Of a DNA stretch of 64,000 bases, positions 11,847 through 23,944 are shown piece after piece. How positions within the stretch are numbered: the first letter of the stretch is position 1; every line of letters starts with the position of its first letter. The notes under the pieces are model-generated. The model saw nothing but the letters and a program-made list of their open reading frames with translations. It did no database searches and was not told where the DNA came from. The stretch is from Acephala macrosclerotiorum (taxonomy: Eukaryota > Ascomycota > Leotiomycetes > Helotiales > Mollisiaceae): the NCBI GenBank assembly GCA_014904845.1, contig MU119358.1, positions 1 through 64,000 of the forward strand. Reading direction: 5' to 3'. A program made the position numbers and the translations under genes.

Positions 11847-13302
11847 ATGGCAATGTGTCTTTCTTCCATGCTTCTCCCAATGGAAAGGGTCACAAGCCTT
11901 CAGTTGATCGCGATTGCGCTTTTCCTTCTAGTCTTTGTTGCGACATGTATCGCTCTCGTTATAGTGCCTTTGTTTCCCTTACAAGCATTGCCTCCAACTT
12001 CAGAACAGGTCAGTTGAGATTAGAGATATTCAGTCGTTGAATACTAATTCTGGTGTTGGCTAATGGTTGAACTTCCAAAGAAATACTAGTGATTTGCTTC
12101 CGAGAGAAAACAAGCACCCAAAAGGGGAGCTTTTCCCGTCCTTTCCGACACTGGCTTCGTTTCGCCGAAATACCTTCGTTTTGAAACGAGCGCTCGCTGG
12201 ATATGACAGCGATCCCGCAGCCTACGCTATCAGTCTCGGAGAAGTTAGCAAAGAGATTTGTGGCGTGGTCTCTCAGAAATGCAAGGATGACTACGACGAG
12301 CTGATCGCGGAGGAATATCTCGAACGATATCGGAAATGTTACACTAGAGAACATCCACTTCAAATGCCAACGCTTATTCCTGTCTTTGAGAGCATTCACA
12401 TCTTTTGGCCTTGGTAGATCTCAATGAGAGCTAAAGAGCGTAAATGGGCAGCGGTGATGGGATTTAAGCCATTTCACCATCCATTTCGGCTTGTGATCAA
12501 ATTTATAAGATATCTCTGGGCGAAGAATAAGGCATCGGCAGCGGTCACCCCAAAAGTTCCAACTTTCGGAGAGCGTGAATGGATGCGAGAACTCAAGACT
12601 TCTAGGAAGAAAGTTTTGAAATTTTGTCAACATGCTGGCAGTGAAGCAAACGATTTGGCGATGCCATCGGAGAACATTTAGCGGTTGAGAGGAGTGGCAG
12701 GTGACAAAAAGAAAGAGTTGGGACACGTCTTCAACACGATCGAAATATTGACCGATGACCTTAGAGACTGTGAGCAGTCGCTCGCTGCACTCCAGGTCCG
12801 CCATACCATCGAAAGGCTAGCTCATCAGCTCCCCGAAACTATTTACAAGGGCAGCGGCGTTGGTCCCAGGTGGCAACGGCTATGGAAAGATCTTTGGCCC
12901 GACGCATTAACAAATGAGAAAAATACATTCCACGGAGTGGCAAATGGCTGCAAAGGATGGGACAACAAAAATTTCGCCACGAAAGGAGATCAGCTCTTCG
13001 CAGATATGAATATCGAGATCCATGCATACGATAAGTCTTGTAGGAAATACAAACACTCCAATGAATATATTAGGAGAATTGTGAACATTCTGGAGCTGAA
13101 ACTCGATGCCTTCGGCGAAGTGGACTGGGAGGAAGAAGTCAACAAGTATCTGGTGAAGGCGGCACCAGTGCCGAAGCCAAAAGAAGAAAGTTAAGAATCC
13201 CCACCTGCCCCCGCAACACCAGTTTTGTCTAGAAAGGAGAGGAAGGCGGCAACGAAGGCAACGCAAAGGAAGCTGGTCCTTGCTGATTCCTTTCTAGATT
13301 AG
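11847..13302 (+). pseudogene. Degraded gene for a single-pass membrane-anchored protein of unknown family
   Basis: An ATG at 11847 opens a frame with a strong N-terminal hydrophobic segment (residues LQLIAIALFLLVFVATCIAL), ending at a plausible donor (GTCAGT at 12009) with a TACTAAT branch-like word. Downstream, one frame stays coding-like from 12067 to about 13300 but is broken by TAG at 12415-12417, TAG at 12679-12681 and TAA at 13192-13194, after which it goes on (ESPPAPATPVLSRKERK) to TAG at 13300-13302. All stops are CAR-to-TAR compatible. No acceptor joins the two parts in frame, so a frameshift or a missed exon is also involved. The later part is charged and helical, rich in Lys/Glu. 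The family is not recognised. Exact ends are uncertain. Confidence 0.5.
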
Positions 13303-14139
13303 GATGAGCCAACGAATGATGGGGACCATTGAATATCGAGGAAAACACGATTGTTGTTGGAAACCCGAATCCCGAGGAGGCTCCATCTCCTGAGGCGGCT
13401 TCAATTTCTTAAGTGACTCACTCTGTTAAGCTAACCTCAGGTCATAGTGAAACTTTAAATGCTGAGGATTCAAATCCCGAGGAATTAGCGAGAGAGAAAG
13501 CCGTTATCAAGGAAGTGTAGGCGGCACGTCATCGAGAGAGGGGTTGGTACTGGGGGGAGGGGCGAGGAGCACCATTCACCCTTTGTGGGAAGATGTGTCT
13601 GGCCTTCAAATCTGTTCAGCCCAAGAAATACGACATGATGAGCATGAAACGACAACGGACGTGTAATGGTAAGCTGACTTCCCTCCCTCCTTGCGAAGTA
13701 AGATCTTGCGCTCCAATTTCCCTCGTCCAAAACTTCTCAGTCCCAATCTGTGTGACTTACTCTTCTGCTCACTCCCCTCCAAACACATCACACACTGTCA
13801 CGTACTTAAGCAGTTCTCTTGGCTCTTGACTTCCTTTCCATAACTCCTTCCTTCTCAATAAAAACATTTCCACTTGGCTTTCAAGATATGTCAGCGAGTT
13901 TCCACTTCCACTTTATTTGCTCTCTCATTTGTAATTTCATTGAGTTCTTCATTCGTTCCAAGTACATCTCGCAAGCTCTTCGCAAAAGCAATCTATGTTA
14001 CACACTTGCCAGCATGTCCTCCCCCACGATCAACCGGTACTACTATCAACACCATATCAAAATCTCGCTCTCGCAATTTTCATGTTCACGCTGGTCGGCC
14101 ATATAAACATCAGGGTTCAGTCCGAGCTTGATCTCGCCA
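13303..14139. other. Intergenic, pyrimidine-rich on the plus strand
   Basis: No supported gene. Short plus-strand frames (13593-14131) overlap what must be the 3' flank of the minus-strand gene ending at 14140 and have no protein-like character. Confidence 0.4.
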
Positions 14140-16623
14140 TCACTCCTTTGTATCTACGATCTTCAACACCTTGAACCCCAGCTTGGCAAAGCCCATCTTG
14201 CTGTCTTTCTTCAATTCCTCATCATTAGTAATCGTCTCGCACATACCCCGCGCGACATCGTCAATCAATTGGAGTTTGTGCTGCTCTTCATCGTCGCATT
14301 CGCAAAGTAGGGAGCTATCGAGTGGAATGAGACGGAGTCCATCTTTCTCAACGGCTATTTTGGCAGCCAGTCGGATGGCTGGACTGCTGGAATTTCGGAA
14401 GCCTGGAGGGCCAAAGTTGCCTTCTGCGGCGAGTAGGAGGGTCAACGCACGGGCTATGAGCGGGTTGAGCCTGTCCTTCTCCCGCTCTAGATATTTAATT
14501 GCACTAAAAGCAACTTGCTTATCCTTGTCTTGACAGAAGAGTCTCACTGGAATCAGGGCAAGGTCCTCTTTGGTAGCTGAGGTTATGAACTGGATAGTTG
14601 AACATGTCATTATCCTCTGGTGCGCCTTTTCCGCATCGACTGCTTGTTTTATGCGGTACTGTTGCCTTTCTTCCGGGATGACTGTGTCCTGTAAATAGTT
14701 TTCGAGTGCACTCATAGAGAACTTCCATCCCTGCTTCGAGAAGAAGTGGTCGGCAATAAGTTGGATGACCTCCTTGATCCAAGACCCAGTCAACGCTTTC
14801 TGGTCTTCCTCTGTCTTCGCGGCTCTGAACTCTGGAGGCATGTAAAAGTCAAGGCAAATGTCCATTTTGACTTCCTTTTGGTAGTTTCTCCACATCAACT
14901 CGCAAGGGCCCATAGTTTCATTATCTTCTTCGCTTCTGGGAGCAATTTTGAGCTGCCAAACCCAATCGGGATCCATTGGTTTCAGATTTGGCCTTATCTT
15001 CGAGTACCAGAGGAGGTGCCAGCCTAGGTAATCGATTACCTGGCCGGTAATTGCATTGTCATGAGGACGCATCGTTGATAGAGATCGATTTCTAATATGG
15101 TCCCAGTGCAAATCAAGTTTGTCCTTCAAAAATCTGAATATGAAGAGGTATACCTGACTCGTGAAATCGAATGGCGCCCATCCTGCTCGCATCAGAAGTT
15201 CCGACTGGCGAGCAGTCACAGATTCCTTGATAAAGGTGGCGCTGGACTTTCGCTGGGCCAGCTTGGAGCCCCAGAAGTATGGAAATATCGGCGGCAGGTT
15301 ATTCTTGGCGTCATCTGCGTTTGCAGCCATGATGATGTGCAGATCGTAGAAGAACTTTTGCAGGGTATACTTGTTGCGGATGTATCTATAGACCCCTGGC
15401 ATCCAAGCGCTTTCTTTAGTCTCCGGTCGCACGAGGCCTGGGAACAGCTGCAAGACTTGTTCACCATTCTCAACCCCAGTATAGACCTTTCTGAGCTGGG
15501 CACGATCGTCGTGCTCCTTCTCCCTCGAATCAGCCATATGTTTCTCCAAAGCCTTCGCCCCTTTCTCAACGTGATGTTTGATACTTTTAAAGCTGTTGGT
15601 GGCATCGTGGACTTTTGGATCTGGTTCCGAAAGCTCCTCCAAACCATAATTTGTGAGACTCTTAGAATACTCCAGAGCTTTCATGGCCTCGATCAAGTCC
15701 TTGTTGTCTTGCCGACAAATCGAGTTGTTGCAGAAATGACTTATCCGGCGGAAGCATGCTGGATTCATGTGGTCTTGCTCCATCTCGTTTTCAAGGATGC
15801 GTTCGTAAGAGTCGTTAGCCCTTCCAAAAATCTTTCCTACATCTAGTGATTTCCATGGGTTGTCATCAGAGCTTTCCACGAGCTGAGAAAAGTTAGCTTG
15901 ACTGAGTGGATGTCGGTCTTCTTCAGTATTTGCTTGTTGGTATCCTGTTGGGAGATTGGGAAGATGTTTGTATTTCGCAAGACCGCCAAAATAATTCTCG
16001 GAAATATAGTTCATTGCCTTGAGACAGACCTCGTTGTAGTAAAAATAGAGCTTCGCGAGATCGGAGGACTTGGAGTCCGAGTCAGGGATAAAGATGTTCT
16101 TTCCGAAAATAGCTTGTTCTCCTCCGGATTTTCGGGCTGCTTTGTTGCGGGCCGCAATGAGGTGTGCCAGGGAGATGAGGAGGGCGAGCTCGTTTTGTTT
16201 GAACCTGAATCCAGCATTAGCTCCTTTCATAAGTGAGATGCAGGGTGGGATTTTCAAGACTTACCATCCTTCGTGAAATAGTTCACTCTTGCTCTCCTTG
16301 GTCTCCTCTTTCGATTTCTCGGGATCAATCGGACTGGCGATGTTATGTTCGCTGATATTGTCATCACCTGGGACAATTACATTTTGCGGTGAGTTCAAAG
16401 GCGTCTTTGGAAACTCCTCATGGGCAGTGGCTGCCTCGATAGCGGTGTTTTGCAGAGACGAGATCTCGACGCGAGGTGTTTGGGTTGGGGTTTGTTCCGA
16501 AGACATGTTGATGCTCTGACCTGTTGCTTTTGAGATATGCTTGTAATACCTGAAGTTGTGTGATTGAAAGTATGGATGGGTCGAGGAAAAGATGTTTTTA
16601 GGAATGGAGAAGAGATGCTGCAT
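14140..16623 (-). CDS. Large uncharacterised fungal protein (807 aa), 2 exons
   Basis: Exon 1 is 16265-16623 and exon 2 is 14140-16204, separated by a 60-nt intron (GTAAGT donor, ATTCAG acceptor) that joins HEGW to FKQNELALLISLAHLI in phase. Total 807 aa from the ATG at 16623; a second in-frame start, MSSEQTPTQTP at 16506, would give 768 aa and looks like an equally natural beginning. The N-terminal about 110 residues are disordered (TP-rich), the rest is mainly helical and globular, with a Cys-containing patch (HFCNNSICRQDNKD). No signal peptide or membrane segment is obvious. I cannot assign a family; the open frame of over 2 kb and the clean intron support a real gene. Confidence 0.8.
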
Positions 16624-17129
16624 AAGATGAGACTCAGTCTTTTATGCTGAATTTTGAATTGGAAATAGCCTTGTGGGTCATTCTGGCCGGAGAAGACGTT
16701 CATGAAGTCATGGAGGGCCGTGAATCATCGAACTGCCAGTGATTCAATGAAATTGGGCCCGGAACTCGGAGCCTCACTCGATTGAGCAACAACGAACATT
16801 CTCCTTCTTCTCCGTTCTCTTGAGATAAAAATCCGACAAAAATGATCTGCTCAAAGGAAGAAAGATGGAATATCAGTTCATAGCATACGGGAATCTCTGG
16901 ACTGAAATTCCTGGCTTTTCGAAAGACAAATTTTCTTGCCGATCAAAGACGCTCAAGTAAGAGACCTTGATGCTCACACTATAGTACACAATGAGAAGAC
17001 ATCTACTGCAACGTAGAGCCATCCAACTCCGAAACGCCTACTGCCAACTCGACTTTTGGGTATCCCGCCATGCCATATAGCTCAAATCCTCTTCCTTCCG
17101 CGTCATGACTGGCCCCAAGACCTCACTTC
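16624..17129. other. Intergenic: promoter side of 14140-16623 and 3' flank of the WD40 gene
   Basis: No coding frame of interest in about 500 nt. Confidence 0.4.
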
Positions 17130-18394
17130 CTAAGCTAAACTCTGATCTGGCAACCAGAATACAACCTCCTTGTCCGCAGTAGCAAACATATTGTATCTTG
17201 GATTGAATGCAATCAACGCCGAGTCACCCATGTAATCCAGCTCATGAACCGGTGTCATGGACTTCGAAGTCTCCGTCGAACTAACCAAAGTCTCCCAGAC
17301 GAGTATACTGCGTTGCCGAGTTCCGCTCAGCACATATTTTCCATCAGGACTGAAGCAGCAGTCTCCTGTGCTCGGGAACAGAAACTCATTGGAAGTAGGA
17401 TCCATGCTCTCGGGGTTGTGGTCTCCGGGCCCAAGTCTCCGAACACCGCCTCGATCACGACGAAGGTTGGCTTTGACATGGCCATCAAAGGCGTCGAGAA
17501 GGAAGTGTGAATTGCCACTAGTGCCAAGGAGAAGATGCTTCCCGTCATTGCTAAATTCCAACTTATTCCATCCTCTGTTAAGTCCTTCACCCATCTCAGC
17601 TCCATACGGTAACATATCAAAGCTCGCAAATGGGGCTTTGTCGAAATTCCTCAAATCATACAGCAGAATTGCTGCAGCTGTCGGAGAAGCAACGGCGAAG
17701 ACTTGGCCAGAGGGGTCCCAGGCAGACAGATAAGCGCCGTGGAGATCAAGCCGTCCGGCTACGTTTTTGGAAGCACAGTCCCAGATTCGGAGGGTGTTGT
17801 CGTACGCGCAGGAGAGAAAGGTGTCTTGTCCGGGGTGAAGGGATAGACACGTGACTTCTGCATCGTGGCCTTCGAAATAACGGAGGTAAGAGTTGTCGTG
17901 AGTTGAGAGGTAGCGGATTGTATCTATCATATATCAATACTTATATCTTTAAGGTTCCGAAGAGGGATAGGGTAGGTACTGTTCAGCTTGGTGCTCGAAT
18001 GAATGATACATCCTGTCGCGTGACCGAAAATCGCGTTTGCGACTCCGTACTTGTGGCTGAGGCATGTCTTATGGTGTTTGCCTTCTTTGACGTTGTATAA
18101 TTGCATGCTATTGTCACTTTCAGATGTGAGAAGTAAGCCACCTTCATCGTCGAAGTCAAGAGAGGTTATGGTGGTCGGGGCAGTGGCTCTTGCGCCAGGG
18201 ATTTGTGCTTCGCGCTTGTAGTGCTATACTTTGTGAGCATGGGATGAATAGACAGGCGGGAAGCGCACCTTGGTCGGACGGAAGATTGGGATCATGTCTG
18301 CAAGTATAGCGGTTGCTTGAGACTGAACACCGTTGGCTCTTGCTGCAATACCATTTCCCATAGGAGAGTCGATTTGCATAGGTGTCGAAGACAT
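17130..18394 (-). CDS. SWD2: WD40 protein Swd2/WDR82, COMPASS subunit, 3 exons
   Basis: Exons 18269-18394, 17980-18223 and 17130-17923 sum to 1164 nt, 387 aa. Both introns are short (45 and 56 nt; donors GTGCGC and GTACCT, acceptors TATAG and GATAG) and keep the frame. The protein begins MSSTPMQIDSP, has the FRPTKHYKREA segment characteristic of Swd2, and continues into WD repeats: ITSLDFDDEGGLLLTSESDN, DNTLRIWD, CFSPDGKYVLSGTRQ, IAFNPRYNMFATAD. Swd2/WDR82 is a subunit of the H3K4 methyltransferase complex and in yeast also of the cleavage/polyadenylation factor. In-frame residues NKKSAK upstream of the chosen ATG resemble coding sequence, so an extra short 5' exon ending near 18410 cannot be excluded. 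Divergent from the carrier at 18878. Confidence 0.9.
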
Positions 18395-18877
18395 CTTTGC
18401 CGATTTCTTGTTGCACCTATTGTTTTTAGGGTATGAGATAGATCAAGGTTCGTCAATTGACCAAGACATAACGTTGGTGATGTTTGCGCGCAGCTAAGGA
18501 AACACTCAAAGCCTCCTCAAACCAGATATCCGCGTATGCACGTGATGCCGTCAACACCCCTGCAAGCACTGGACGTCTTGGCATCTCTTCCGATACCGCC
18601 GAGGTGCAAGTGGACCCTTGTGCTGCACCACAACGCAACGCAGGCCGAAGCTATGCTTGTAAGCAGCGCCAGAAAATAATCACGGAAATTGGCAAAAGGT
18701 GTCCATCCTATCTTTGAGGCGACACAGTCAGCTTTGTAACCTTCATTGTCATACAAAATCAACTCGAGTACGACCTATTAATTGTCGTGGTTGGTGTCTT
18801 ACAAGCTGGCGGTGCGACAACGGAAATTTCAAGCCCTCTTTTGAGGGCAGAGGAGAGCTTCTTTTCCTGCTGTAAAC
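18395..18877. promoter_or_regulatory. Divergent intergenic region, SWD2 / OAC1
   Basis: 483 nt separate the two start codons, so both promoters must lie here. Short open frames in it (18453-18717) occur on both strands at once and are not supported as genes. Confidence 0.5.
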
Positions 18878-20024
18878 ATGGCTACTACTTTGGGGTAAGT
18901 TAGATTCTTGGGGGGATAGGATGTCTGCTAATGACGACAGAGCATTCGTAGCTGGTGGCATAGCTGCTTGCGGGGCAGTTACAGGTAAGCCCAGGCTCTG
19001 AAAACCATCCCATTTTCCAGAGGTTTAACAGTGCTAATTCGTTCATAAGCCACGCACCCATTCGAAACGGTCAAGATTCGGTAGATATGCTCTCAATTCA
19101 CTTCGAGGAGCTCGCGCTGACGAGATGAAAGCATGCAGCTTCAGGGCGAGCTACAAGAGAAAGGGTTACAACCACGACTATACAAAGGACCATTCCACGG
19201 AGTCAAAGTTATTGTAGGAAATGAAGGATTGAGAGGTATCTATCGCGGAATAGGAGCAGCATACATCTATCAAATCCTCCTCAATGGCTGCAGATTAGGC
19301 TTTTATGAACCAATACGGCAAACCCTCACAACCGCTCTTTACACGGATTCGAAGACACAAAGTTTAGGAATCAATGTATTTGCGGGAGCTACGTCGGGGA
19401 TACTGGGTGCTGCTGCTGGAAGTCCATTCTTCTTGGTGAAGACGAGGTTACAGAGTTTCTCTCCGTTTGCACCGGTGGGGACGCAACATCAGTACAAGAA
19501 TGCGGTGGATGGGATGCGCCAAATCTTCAAGGCTGAGGGGGTCGCTGGGCTGTATAGAGGAGTGGGAGCTGCTTGTGTACGAACGGGATTTGGTAGCTCT
19601 GTGCAATTGCCAACATATTTCTTTGCGAAGAGAAGGCTGGTTAAGCATCTCGGAATGGAGGAGGGTCCAGCGCTGCATTTGGCAAGTAGTACTGCAAGTG
19701 GTTTCGTGGTGTGCTGCGTGATGCATCCTCCAGGTAAGCTCTTCCCGTTCTCGGTCTCGGTCTCGCTCAACGCTCATGAATTTAGACACCATCATGTCCC
19801 GGATGTACAACCAGAATGGCAACCTTTATCAAGGTGTATTTGACTGTCTTGCAAAGACAGTGAAGACCGAAGGCTTTTTGGCTATCTACAAGGGTTTCCT
19901 GCCTCATCTGGCAAGAATTTTGCCCCATACCATCCTGACTCTCAGTTTGGCCGAGCAGACCAACAAGCTGATGAGAAAGTTCGAGGATAAAATCCTCCCA
20001 TCCTCGGTCAAAGACAATCTTTAG
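18878..20024 (+). CDS. OAC1: Mitochondrial carrier, oxaloacetate carrier (Oac1) type, 5 exons
   Basis: Exons 18878-18894, 18941-18984, 19050-19080, 19132-19733 and 19786-20024 sum to 933 nt, 310 aa. All junctions use GTAAGT/GTAAGC/GTAGAT donors and AG acceptors and keep frame. Three mitochondrial-carrier repeats are visible with the Px[D/E]xx[K/R]-type signatures HPFETVKIRMQLQGE (repeat 1), SPFFLVKTRLQ (repeat 2, degenerate) and HPPDTIMSRMYNQ (repeat 3), and paired GIYRGIGAAY, GLYRGVGAAC and AIYKGFLPHL motifs. Repeat 1 and the overall pattern fit yeast Oac1, which imports oxaloacetate, sulfate and malonate into mitochondria. Substrate assignment follows the family and is not shown by the sequence. 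Confidence 0.9.
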
Positions 20025-20170
20025 ATGAAAGCCGAGATATCCTAACCCGAGTCCGATGATCCTAAGAACTATCTGTATATATGATATCTCGCATGATAGC
20101 CGGAGTCCTGGAGAGGCGTCGGAAGAGCCTGGCAAGCCGACATATGGCTGGAATGGGCGAGAGTTAAGCT

Positions 20171-21363
20171 TCAGCCGTTGATAGATCTAGAGCAGCCATA
20201 GCATAGAACACTATCCTGGCCAACTGCTCTTGGAAGACGTGATACAGAGTTTTGGTCTCCTCCCCATCCATAGATTCCATCGGTACCTTCTTCAACCGGC
20301 AGGCCGCATAGGCCACAATCTGTTGTCTCGTCCACAGGAAGTGGTTGTAGCTTGCTTGAAGTTCTGACAACATTTGCTACAATGCTTGGATAGTCTTTCT
20401 CCACTGTCTCAAAGTACTGCGCCATAAGATCATCGATGGTAGTGTCCTTGGATAAAGTAGATATGTTTGAGTACGACTCCTGCTGAATGATGAGATCCGT
20501 AAGAGGAGGTGATGTTAACGAAGAGAATGTCACGAGCTCTTTCTTGAGCAGATCTCGGAGAGGATAATTGAAGCTAACACCATAGGTAGACATTCCATCT
20601 GAGACTTGCCATGGTAGCGAGAAGCCACGCCCCTTTGCAGTCTCGGTGAGGGTCTTCTCGGCGAGTCGCGTAGTAGACTCTCCGAATAGTATACTTTCGC
20701 ACTCATTTTTCTTTGCGACGTCCACTAAGAGTCGGGTGAGTAATGTTGTGATAATGTCCGTCCTTGAGGTAGCTGATGGGACGGAGCCGATCAGCCTTTG
20801 TAGCCTTTCCGTTGCTGGCTTCTTGAAGTCATCTTCAGTGAGAGTTGGGAGGTTCAGCGACTTCCAGTCTATGCTCTCGAGCTTCAGAGCTTCTTCGAGA
20901 CCGAGGCTTATGTGTGTATGCCTTGGAAAGCGAGCCTTATACTTTTCGAACAAAGCTTCGGAATCCTTTCGGTCCTTCTCGTCTACATACTGATCGATAT
21001 GGACAACAAACAACTCGTATGCAGCTCGATTCATTCGGTCGTACTGTCCTTGGAGGTGTCCGTCCAGAATATGCAACAGGGAAGCAGAGGATGGCCCCAA
21101 AGAAAGTGGTAGCAAGAGTTTCCCAGCAGCTTTAAGAGAACCTTTCATCTTGTATGTCTCCATGCGCTTGATAGCTTTCGTTGTGACATATTGGCAGAAG
21201 CATTTCCTTGTCCGAAGTCAGCTTGACATTTATGTGTGGAAGAAGAGTGGACCTACGAGCAGACTTTCTCGGTCCGTATGAGTTGTATTGCTTCGTCGAA
21301 GCTGCATCTCTTGCAGATTACATGCGAGCCGTTTGATGCGACCGACATTTCAGGATCTGCCAT
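20171..21363 (-). CDS. NCS2: Cytoplasmic tRNA 2-thiolation protein 2 (Ctu2/Ncs2), 2 exons
   Basis: Exon 1 is 21257-21363; after a 50-nt intron (21207-21256, GTAGGT donor, ACAAG acceptor) exon 2 runs 20171-21206; total 380 aa. The splice creates CSKCFCQYVTTKAIKRMETY, giving the two N-terminal Cys pairs (CKRC and CSKC) of the Ctu2 family. The C terminus has CGLCGLP and LCYGC pairs, also conserved. With Ctu1/Ncs6 this protein thiolates U34 of tRNA-Lys, -Glu and -Gln using sulfur passed by Urm1. An overlapping alternative frame (20164-20373) reads through the same DNA but lacks the Cys motifs. Convergent with the carrier gene, 146 nt apart. Confidence 0.92.
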
Positions 21364-21691
21364 TGTGTTGGGAGCAAGTTGTGTCGAGACTCAAGGTTGG
21401 TAAAATTTCTTGATGACTCCAATGCAAGGCGTGAGAGCCTCGTCTCTTGGCGTTTCTATGGCACGGACCACAACCGCCCTAGTTGTCGACGTATGCCGCA
21501 TTCCGAATTTATGGATCTCTATCAAAACATCATTTTCTCAGCTGCTCCTAAAGTACCAGCTGCCCTCGGACATAGCGGATCAACTCTTGATGGACATATA
21601 AACTACGAATTAGCCATCACAACTCACCGAAGCTGCCGGCCCTGAGACAGAACGAAAGATCCTAGTATCAGCCTCGAGGCTACGAGCAAAC
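21364..21691. promoter_or_regulatory. Divergent intergenic region, NCS2 / PTM1-like
   Basis: 328 nt between two start codons pointing outward; holds both promoters. No other feature recognised. Confidence 0.45.
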
Positions 21692-23814
21692 ATGAGGAGC
21701 TGGCTCCATGGCCCTCTCTTGCTGGGGTTGTCTGCCATGATAGCCAATGCGATGGAAATGAGGATGGTCAGTAAGGGCGTCTTGGAGATCAGAATTTATC
21801 ACTAACCTTTATAGCAGGATCAATCGAATGACAATAGACAAATCTGTGAGCATGCGAATGTCCCGCTGCCCCTGGGACTCTCTCAAACTTCTGAAAGAAG
21901 TATACTGACTCCAACATTCTGGAAAACAGGCGCAGGAATGTATTCGAGGAACACATGGGGAGGAGCTGTCGAACCACACATCTTGGTGAAATTTATAAAA
22001 GAGACCGTCGAGGACGACTCGGATCCAATTGCTAGTATGGTGATTTTTGAATGGAAGGACTACGATCTCATTGGAGTACTACCAACTCCTGATTCTCTTC
22101 AGGTATGGCATACTGGTCCTATTCTAGACAATATATTGATTATTGTAACAGAAAGAATACATTTGCGACCCAGAGACGATCAACAACGAGTATTGCAATG
22201 TTAACCAGACAGGAGAATTCATCCTGGCGCCGAATGCGACAGACCTCTCGAAGAACCTGTTATTTACCCAGGCGGTACATTTAAAAGACCCAGGTCTTCC
22301 AATCAACTATGGAATCAAGAATACGGGTTATTACTGCGTTGGAACTACGGCCTATTCTCCCTCAGATGTGGAATATACGGCGACAGTAGAGTTCCGAAAC
22401 GCTTATGGAGAGCTTCCAGCTGCCCAGATTGCCAAGCTTCCGTTTTATGGAGGCATCACGATTGTTTATGCCGTTATTGGAGCGTGAGTTCTGCTGTTAA
22501 AAGCTGATGACATTTCACTAACTGTTTCTAGATTTTGGGCCTTCCTATATGTCCAGCATAGACACGATATCTGTGAGTTTCCCAGACATTCTCCTCTGCC
22601 AAGGCACTAACAGAATTTCAGTGCCTGTGCAGAACTATATCACCGCAATCATTATATTCTTGATTGTAGAGATGTTGATGACGTGGGGCTTCTATGGTAT
22701 GTTCACTAGACTTCCAATGTCTGAACCTCACATTGATATTATCAGACTATTTGAACCGCAATGGCTCTAATCTCGGCGCCAAGGTGCTGATGATTATTGT
22801 TGCCATCTTGAATGCTGGACGAAACTCTTTTTCGTTCTTCCTTCTCCTGATCGTCTGTATGGGCTATGGTGTCGTCAAGCCCAGCTTGGGCAAGACTATG
22901 ATCTATGTTCGCTGGCTGGCTGGAGCTCATTTTGTGTTTGGCTTGATATACTCGATTGCAAGCTTGACCGTCACTCCCGAGAATGCTGGTAAGCATCACT
23001 ATCCTGACTCTTCTCATACCTCCTAGCAACATGATGATTATCTTTTTAACCCTGAGTCCTTCGTTGAAGACCAAAAAATAACAACAACTCTAATTTTTTC
23101 CTGACTGCCACCCTCTCACCCACACCTACCTTCTCAAAATATCCGAACCCTACTAACGAACCCGCAGGCCCCCTCGTCCTCTTCGTCATACTCCCCCTAG
23201 CAGGAACTCTAACCGCCTTCTACGTCTGGACCCTCAACTCCTTAAATGCAACTATCAAAGACCTCCGCGAACGCAAGCAAACCCAAAAAGAATCCATGTA
23301 CCGCTACCTCTGGTGGGCAATCCTCGCCTCCATCGCCGTAATCTTCGGCTTCTTTTTCTTCAACTCCTTCACCTTCGCCTCCGCTTCCGATCCAGATTTT
23401 GTCCCTTTCCACTGGAAAACAAGGTGGTTTATTTTAGATGGATGGCTGAATCTTGTTTATTTGGCGGATGTGGTGTTTATTGCTTATCTGTGGAGACCGA
23501 CGGCGAATAATAGGAGATTTGCGATGAGTGATGAGTTGGCGCAGGATGATGAAGGGTTTGAGATTGCGGATTTTGGAGCTGAGGATGACGAGGAGGATGA
23601 TGTTGAGAATAGTACTGGGGCGAATAGTAGAGGGAATGAGGGGCCGAGATATGATCCTCCTCCTGCGGCGAATACGGCGAAGGAGATTCCGAGGGAGAGT
23701 CTGGATGGGGAGACTATCTTCGCGGTTGGGGATGAGAATGATAGGTGGAGTGATGAGGGAAGTGACGACGAGGAGAGGGGGAAGTTGGTAGGGAAGACGG
23801 GTAAGGATACTTGA
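21692..23814 (+). CDS. Lung seven-transmembrane receptor family protein (Ptm1/GPR107-like, GOST), 8 exons
   Basis: Exons 21692-21766, 21815-21845, 21930-22102, 22152-22483, 22532-22572, 22622-22696, 22746-22988 and 23168-23814 sum to 1617 nt, 538 aa. It starts with a signal peptide (SWLHGPLLLGLSAMIANA), then a lumenal domain with paired Cys (RQICAGMYSRNTWGG, YICDPE, EYCNVN, YYCVG) and seven hydrophobic segments, beginning FYGGITIVYAVIGAFWAFLY and including the family-typical ILNAGRNSFSFFLLLIVCMGYG and GFFFFNSFTFAS. The tail is acidic and disordered. Yeast Ptm1 and human GPR107/TMEM87 work in Golgi/endosome trafficking. The alternative of no splice at 21846 would retain 28 extra residues; removing it gives the expected ICxGMYS join. 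The last intron is unusually long (179 nt). Confidence 0.9.
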
Positions 23815-23944
23815 GGTCATTTCGGATTGCATTTCTATCATTGTAACACTAGGTGGGTTTGCCATAGAATTCTTTCATGATCATGCTACACGGTCCCATG
23901 TGCTCTCTATCTTGTTAGTCATTATTCCCTATTGACTTCCGAGC

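Noticed and set aside
20164..20373. Alternative C terminus for the Ctu2 gene
   Set aside because: The other frame ends in the conserved CGLCG and CYGC Cys pairs; this one does not.
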